This document shows, piece by piece, positions 32,320 through 35,194 of a stretch of DNA of 35,194 nucleotides (its first letter is position 1; the number at the start of each line of letters is the position of its first letter). This DNA is from an uncultured archaeon. Lineage in GTDB: Archaea; EX4484-52; LFW-46. The notes under the pieces were generated by a model that saw only the letters and a list, made by a program, of their open reading frames with translations, searched no databases and had not been told where the DNA came from. A program made the position numbers and the translations under genes. The stretch spans positions 1 to 35,194 of the forward strand of contig CABMCT010000011.1 in assembly GCA_902384675.1 (NCBI GenBank), given 5' to 3'.

Positions 32320-34011
32320 TTATGGGTAATCAGGCACTATCGGCTCAGGATTCTTTGGAAGAGTTGCGCCTGCCTGCAGGGTATCGCAATAATACCCCCT
32401 GCAATAATTGTCGTCCACTTTATCAAGCTCTATATAGAATTTAAACTTCGGCTTCTCCCATGAATTTGTGGTGCTGTCAAAGTATTTGTATTTCTCGTCC
32501 GTGATTTCAACAAGTATTTTGACGTTTTTCGTGAAGTACTCGCGAGTATGAATTTCGCTGCAAGTATAGTATGTATCGGTACAATAAACCGTAGTGCATG
32601 ATTCTCCGCCGTCCTTGTCTGTACTGCACGACTCTCCGCATGCATAAGAGCATGTGCCTGTCGAGCGGTCTATTTTCGAATGAGGAATATTCTGGAAGTT
32701 ATTATCTGTAAATAACCCGCCCGAAATGCTGAATTTCCATGTAAAGCCTTCATCCTTATATGCAGCGTTCAACTCAGAAGTAAGATCTGTCAAGCCTCCG
32801 CTCAAGGCATCCAAGAAAGTCTGTCTTGGATAATCCGTTGTGCCGTCCGTACATTTAAATCCCCCACCACAATTACTGGCGGAACTGGTTGAATAATCAT
32901 TAGGCATGCGCTCGTTCATTTTTTCCAGCAATCGCGATTTTACAACACTTTCAAGGGTAGCTGTATCTGTAAAGTAATCTGCAAACCCGTACATTCTCCA
33001 GTACCTGATTTCGGCATCCTCTTCCGCAATCCCCGAGCTTGAAACAAACACATCAGGCGATATCGCGGTTATCTTATCCGGAGCCCACGCAATGCCTCTT
33101 ATGAACCCCTGCTTTTGGTCAAGCGCTCCGTACAGCCCGCCTCCTGAAGGAATAAACGCTGTGCTAAATTTGCCGACATTGAAATTCAAGCCATCGTGCG
33201 TAAAAGACGCAACGGATTTCTGGTAATTATTTGCGTTAGACTCAAGCAACTTATTAGCTGATTCAACAACGTCTTTGTCGTATATAGAAACCGCAATCTC
33301 GCGCAAAACCGCTACATCCTCCGAGCTTCCTGACACCGTAAGATTGACATCTGCGCCTGAACTGCCGAGCGCGTTGCCGCCTATAATTATTTGTTTTGTG
33401 CCTGTTGCGCTCATTGTTTCGGTAACAGAACAGCTCGCTCCGCGGCACACTTTAAAAGTCACTGTCCCTTCTTTTAGCATAAACACCTGCACAAGAGCAT
33501 AGAACTTATACTTGCCGCTTTTTACTTCATCGATATTCTGCGCATATTTTTTAGAATCTATCAAGAGATATTTTGTTGTTGCAGTGCCGACTTTTTCATT
33601 ATAGCCGCCGTATGACACAAAAGGCATTCTTTTCTTTGTTTGGCTCGTATCACATCCGCGGCTTCCGTCGGCGCAGAGCGCAACTGCAATATACGGAATA
33701 TCCTGCTCTAAGTACATTTTCGGCGTCAGGGAGTCTGCCTTCAATACCGCTTCCGAACTTATTCCGCCATGTTCTCCCAGCTCTTTTGAAGTATTCATAA
33801 GGCCGAAAAAGAGGGCTGTTTTCTCAAAAGATTGCTCGATGCTTTGTGTTCCTGAGTTGGCTGACGAGATCAAATACTCATTGCTAATCTGCGCTTTATT
33901 TGCGACATCAAAAGTTGTGGCGCTGGATATTATTGCCAGCCCTGTAAGAATTATGCCGACAAACGCAAAAAGCGCTGCAAGGTCCGCGGAAGATTTTCTT
34001 TTCCTGAACAT
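32320..34011 (-). CDS. Pilin-like or membrane-anchored secreted protein, Cys-rich C-terminus
   Basis: About 563 residues. It begins MFRKRKSSADLAALFAFVGI followed by a hydrophobic stretch to about residue 32: a short basic N-terminus and a single hydrophobic helix, as in archaeal type IV pilin-like proteins. The exported part is beta-rich, with Cys clusters (CSYACGESCSTDKDGGESC and CTDTYYTC) that probably form disulfides. The ORF-track start at 34077 overlaps the upstream gene; ATG 34009-34011 is 4 bases after that gene's stop, with an AGGTAATATT-like site. Function unknown. Confidence 0.7.
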   Translation of the reverse strand: MFRKRKSSADLAALFAFVGIILTGLAIISSATTFDVANKAQISNEYLISSANSGTQSIEQSFEKTALFFGLMNTSKELGEHGGISSEAVLKADSLTPKMYLEQDIPYIAVALCADGSRGCDTSQTKKRMPFVSYGGYNEKVGTATTKYLLIDSKKYAQNIDEVKSGKYKFYALVQVFMLKEGTVTFKVCRGASCSVTETMSATGTKQIIIGGNALGSSGADVNLTVSGSSEDVAVLREIAVSIYDKDVVESANKLLESNANNYQKSVASFTHDGLNFNVGKFSTAFIPSGGGLYGALDQKQGFIRGIAWAPDKITAISPDVFVSSSGIAEEDAEIRYWRMYGFADYFTDTATLESVVKSRLLEKMNERMPNDYSTSSASNCGGGFKCTDGTTDYPRQTFLDALSGGLTDLTSELNAAYKDEGFTWKFSISGGLFTDNNFQNIPHSKIDRSTGTCSYACGESCSTDKDGGESCTTVYCTDTYYTCSEIHTREYFTKNVKILVEITDEKYKYFDSTTNSWEKPKFKFYIELDKVDDNYCRGYYCDTLQAGATLPKNPEPIVPDYP

Positions 34012-34015
34012 AATA

Positions 34016-34600
34016 TTACCTCTCCAAAAAAACCGTTGCCAATCCGCCATCCGGAAGAGCAATGTTTGCGGTTTCAATTATATTTCCTGATTGCGGTATG
34101 TTTACCCGCGTGTATGCTGTTTTTACAGTGCACTTGCCAGACGGGCAGTCAAAGTACTTTACATAAAAGTTGTATTTAAAACGCCGGTACTCTTCACCGC
34201 AATCAAAGCCTGTTTCTGCTTCGCAGGCAAACGGCAGATTTAATGAATTTGATATTCTCTTCAAACAGGTTCCTACATTAAGCCCGGAGCCTGCTGCCGA
34301 ATCTTCTGATGCCCCGCCATAATCAACAGCAATAGTATCTGACAGCCCGGTTTTTCCTGTTGCAATCCCTATTGCAAGAACATCCTTGAACGGAACCTGT
34401 GTATTCGGCGTGCATGCCCCGCTATCCAGAATTGCAGGAAGCAATGTTGCAACATTTGCCTGGTTGTCATTATAGACGATTGAAAAGGAAACAATCATAA
34501 TTGTCAAAAACCCGAGTATCAGCACTGCAAATGCCGCAATCACAATATACGGCATAAGGAATGCCGCAACTGCTCCTCCTTTTGACTTTTTTAAAAACAT
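34016..34600 (-). CDS. Pilin-like secreted protein, 194 aa
   Basis: MFLKKSKGGAVAAFLMPYIV starts a basic N-terminus plus a long hydrophobic helix (to about residue 42), then an extracellular domain with six or so Cys (CTPNTQ, CLKRI, CEAETGFDCGEEY, CPSGKC). This matches a pilin-like layout with a disulfide-stabilised head. It sits between two similar genes in a tight operon (14 and 4 bases). No peptidase or ATPase of a pilus system is in the window. Confidence 0.65.
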   Translation of the reverse strand: MFLKKSKGGAVAAFLMPYIVIAAFAVLILGFLTIMIVSFSIVYNDNQANVATLLPAILDSGACTPNTQVPFKDVLAIGIATGKTGLSDTIAVDYGGASEDSAAGSGLNVGTCLKRISNSLNLPFACEAETGFDCGEEYRRFKYNFYVKYFDCPSGKCTVKTAYTRVNIPQSGNIIETANIALPDGGLATVFLER

Positions 34601-34614
34601 ATGTATCTTCCCCG

Positions 34615-35194
34615 CTACGCCACCGAATCGCAGGCCTCGCCGTATTTAACAGTTGCCCGGTTACATCTTTTCACGCATGCGCATTTTTCATAAGGGCATG
34701 GAATATCACAGATGCATAACGGATATCCTTCGGGGTATATTGTGTTTACTGTCCCTGAATCCGCGTCGATAACAACCAATATTCTGGCAGGATATTCCTT
34801 TCCGCTGTCAAGGATTGTGCCGTATCTCTCTATAATGTTCCGCCCCAGGGCATAATCGAATCCGTCCGGATCCTGCGCTAAAAGAGGAGCTACTAAATCC
34901 TTGCCGGAGCTATCAGTACATTCGCGCGTCACCCAGCGAATGTATTCATTATAGCTATATAGCTCTCTCTTGTTATTGTTGAAGTACCACATAAGCCCGC
35001 CTTCGGCTTGGATTTTTACAAAATAAAAGCTGCCCGGAAGCTCCAGGCACGGGATTTTGCTATTATTGTTTTTGTCAAGAACATCCCGTTTAAAAAGAAA
35101 TATTTGCGGCTTGCCGGCTGTATCTTTTTCATAAAGGCATTCCGAGCCAAGCACACGTTCTGAAAGTGCCATCTGCGCGCCTTTCATTTCCACA
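34615..35194 (-). CDS. Secreted/pilin-like protein, 5' truncated at the window edge
   Basis: The frame is open to the right edge. The ORF-track start is a GTG at 35193, but the sequence there (EMKGAQMALSERVLGSECLY) looks internal, and the expected N-terminal hydrophobic helix is missing, so the gene probably begins outside the window. The C-terminus is Cys-rich (CICDIPCPYEKCACVKRC). First visible gene of the pilin-like operon; family not recognised. Confidence 0.6.
   Translation of the reverse strand, partial: VEMKGAQMALSERVLGSECLYEKDTAGKPQIFLFKRDVLDKNNNSKIPCLELPGSFYFVKIQAEGGLMWYFNNNKRELYSYNEYIRWVTRECTDSSGKDLVAPLLAQDPDGFDYALGRNIIERYGTILDSGKEYPARILVVIDADSGTVNTIYPEGYPLCICDIPCPYEKCACVKRCNRATVKYGEACDSVA

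Noticed and set aside
1-35194. CRISPR array, insertion sequence or prophage
   Set aside because: No regularly spaced direct repeats, no transposase or integrase, and no phage structural genes were found.

Overview
The window is archaeal. Direct evidence is an archaeal information-processing gene set: EF-1 alpha followed by ribosomal protein S10, S17e, TruD, a NAC-alpha homologue, type II methionine aminopeptidase, the large subunit of DNA polymerase D (DP2), a family B DNA polymerase, the C/D-box RNP proteins Nop5 and fibrillarin, and geranylgeranylglyceryl phosphate synthase for archaeal lipids. Many genes have a TATA-like box about 25-30 bases before the start codon and no Shine-Dalgarno, which suggests frequent leaderless transcription. 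Compact spacing, interrupted metabolic genes, pilin-like surface proteins and many unassigned small proteins suggest a DPANN-type or similar uncultured lineage; the phylum cannot be fixed by reading alone.

Layout. 1-1421: small plus-strand cluster (C-terminal fragment, NUDIX hydrolase, frameshifted DGC-type cysteine protein, CPDC thioredoxin-like protein). 1458-5678: minus-strand genes ending in the EF-1 alpha/S10 operon. 5999-9651: a histone-fold protein with a predicted coiled coil, a VTT membrane protein, TruD, NAC and a TctA-like permease. 10027-14154: an unknown protein and DP2. 14197-16782: an RNA-rich stretch with three tRNA genes, two of them apparently interrupted by introns in the T arm, interleaved with long inverted repeats and small coiled-coil/membrane proteins. 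16819-26043: MetAP, a lamin-tail secreted protein, a DEAD-box-family helicase, a membrane protein, PolB, GGGP synthase and an SDR epimerase broken by an in-frame TAG. 26088-30136: a membrane-tethered winged-helix protein, a Met-rich secreted protein, purD broken in an A6 run, and unknowns. 30206-32242: fibrillarin/Nop5 operon opposite S17e. 32320-35194: an operon of pilin-like secreted proteins running off the window.

The most unusual signal is a family of four intergenic elements (about 14321-14472 inverted, 15490-15694, 24033-24190, 27709-27814). They share a first stem of the type TATTCAACCGC...GCGGTTGAATA that changes sequence while keeping its pairing. Most also have a second stem (TTTCCAACC...GGTTGGAAA in two) and a third AATTYAAG stem. 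In two copies the loop of stem 1 is exactly complementary, over 8-9 bases, to the interior of stem 2. Part of the same vocabulary recurs inside the large tRNA-Leu intron. These could be a structured RNA family or a small non-autonomous repeat. A second pattern is three divergent gene pairs whose start codons are 51-53 bases apart around one central TATA box.
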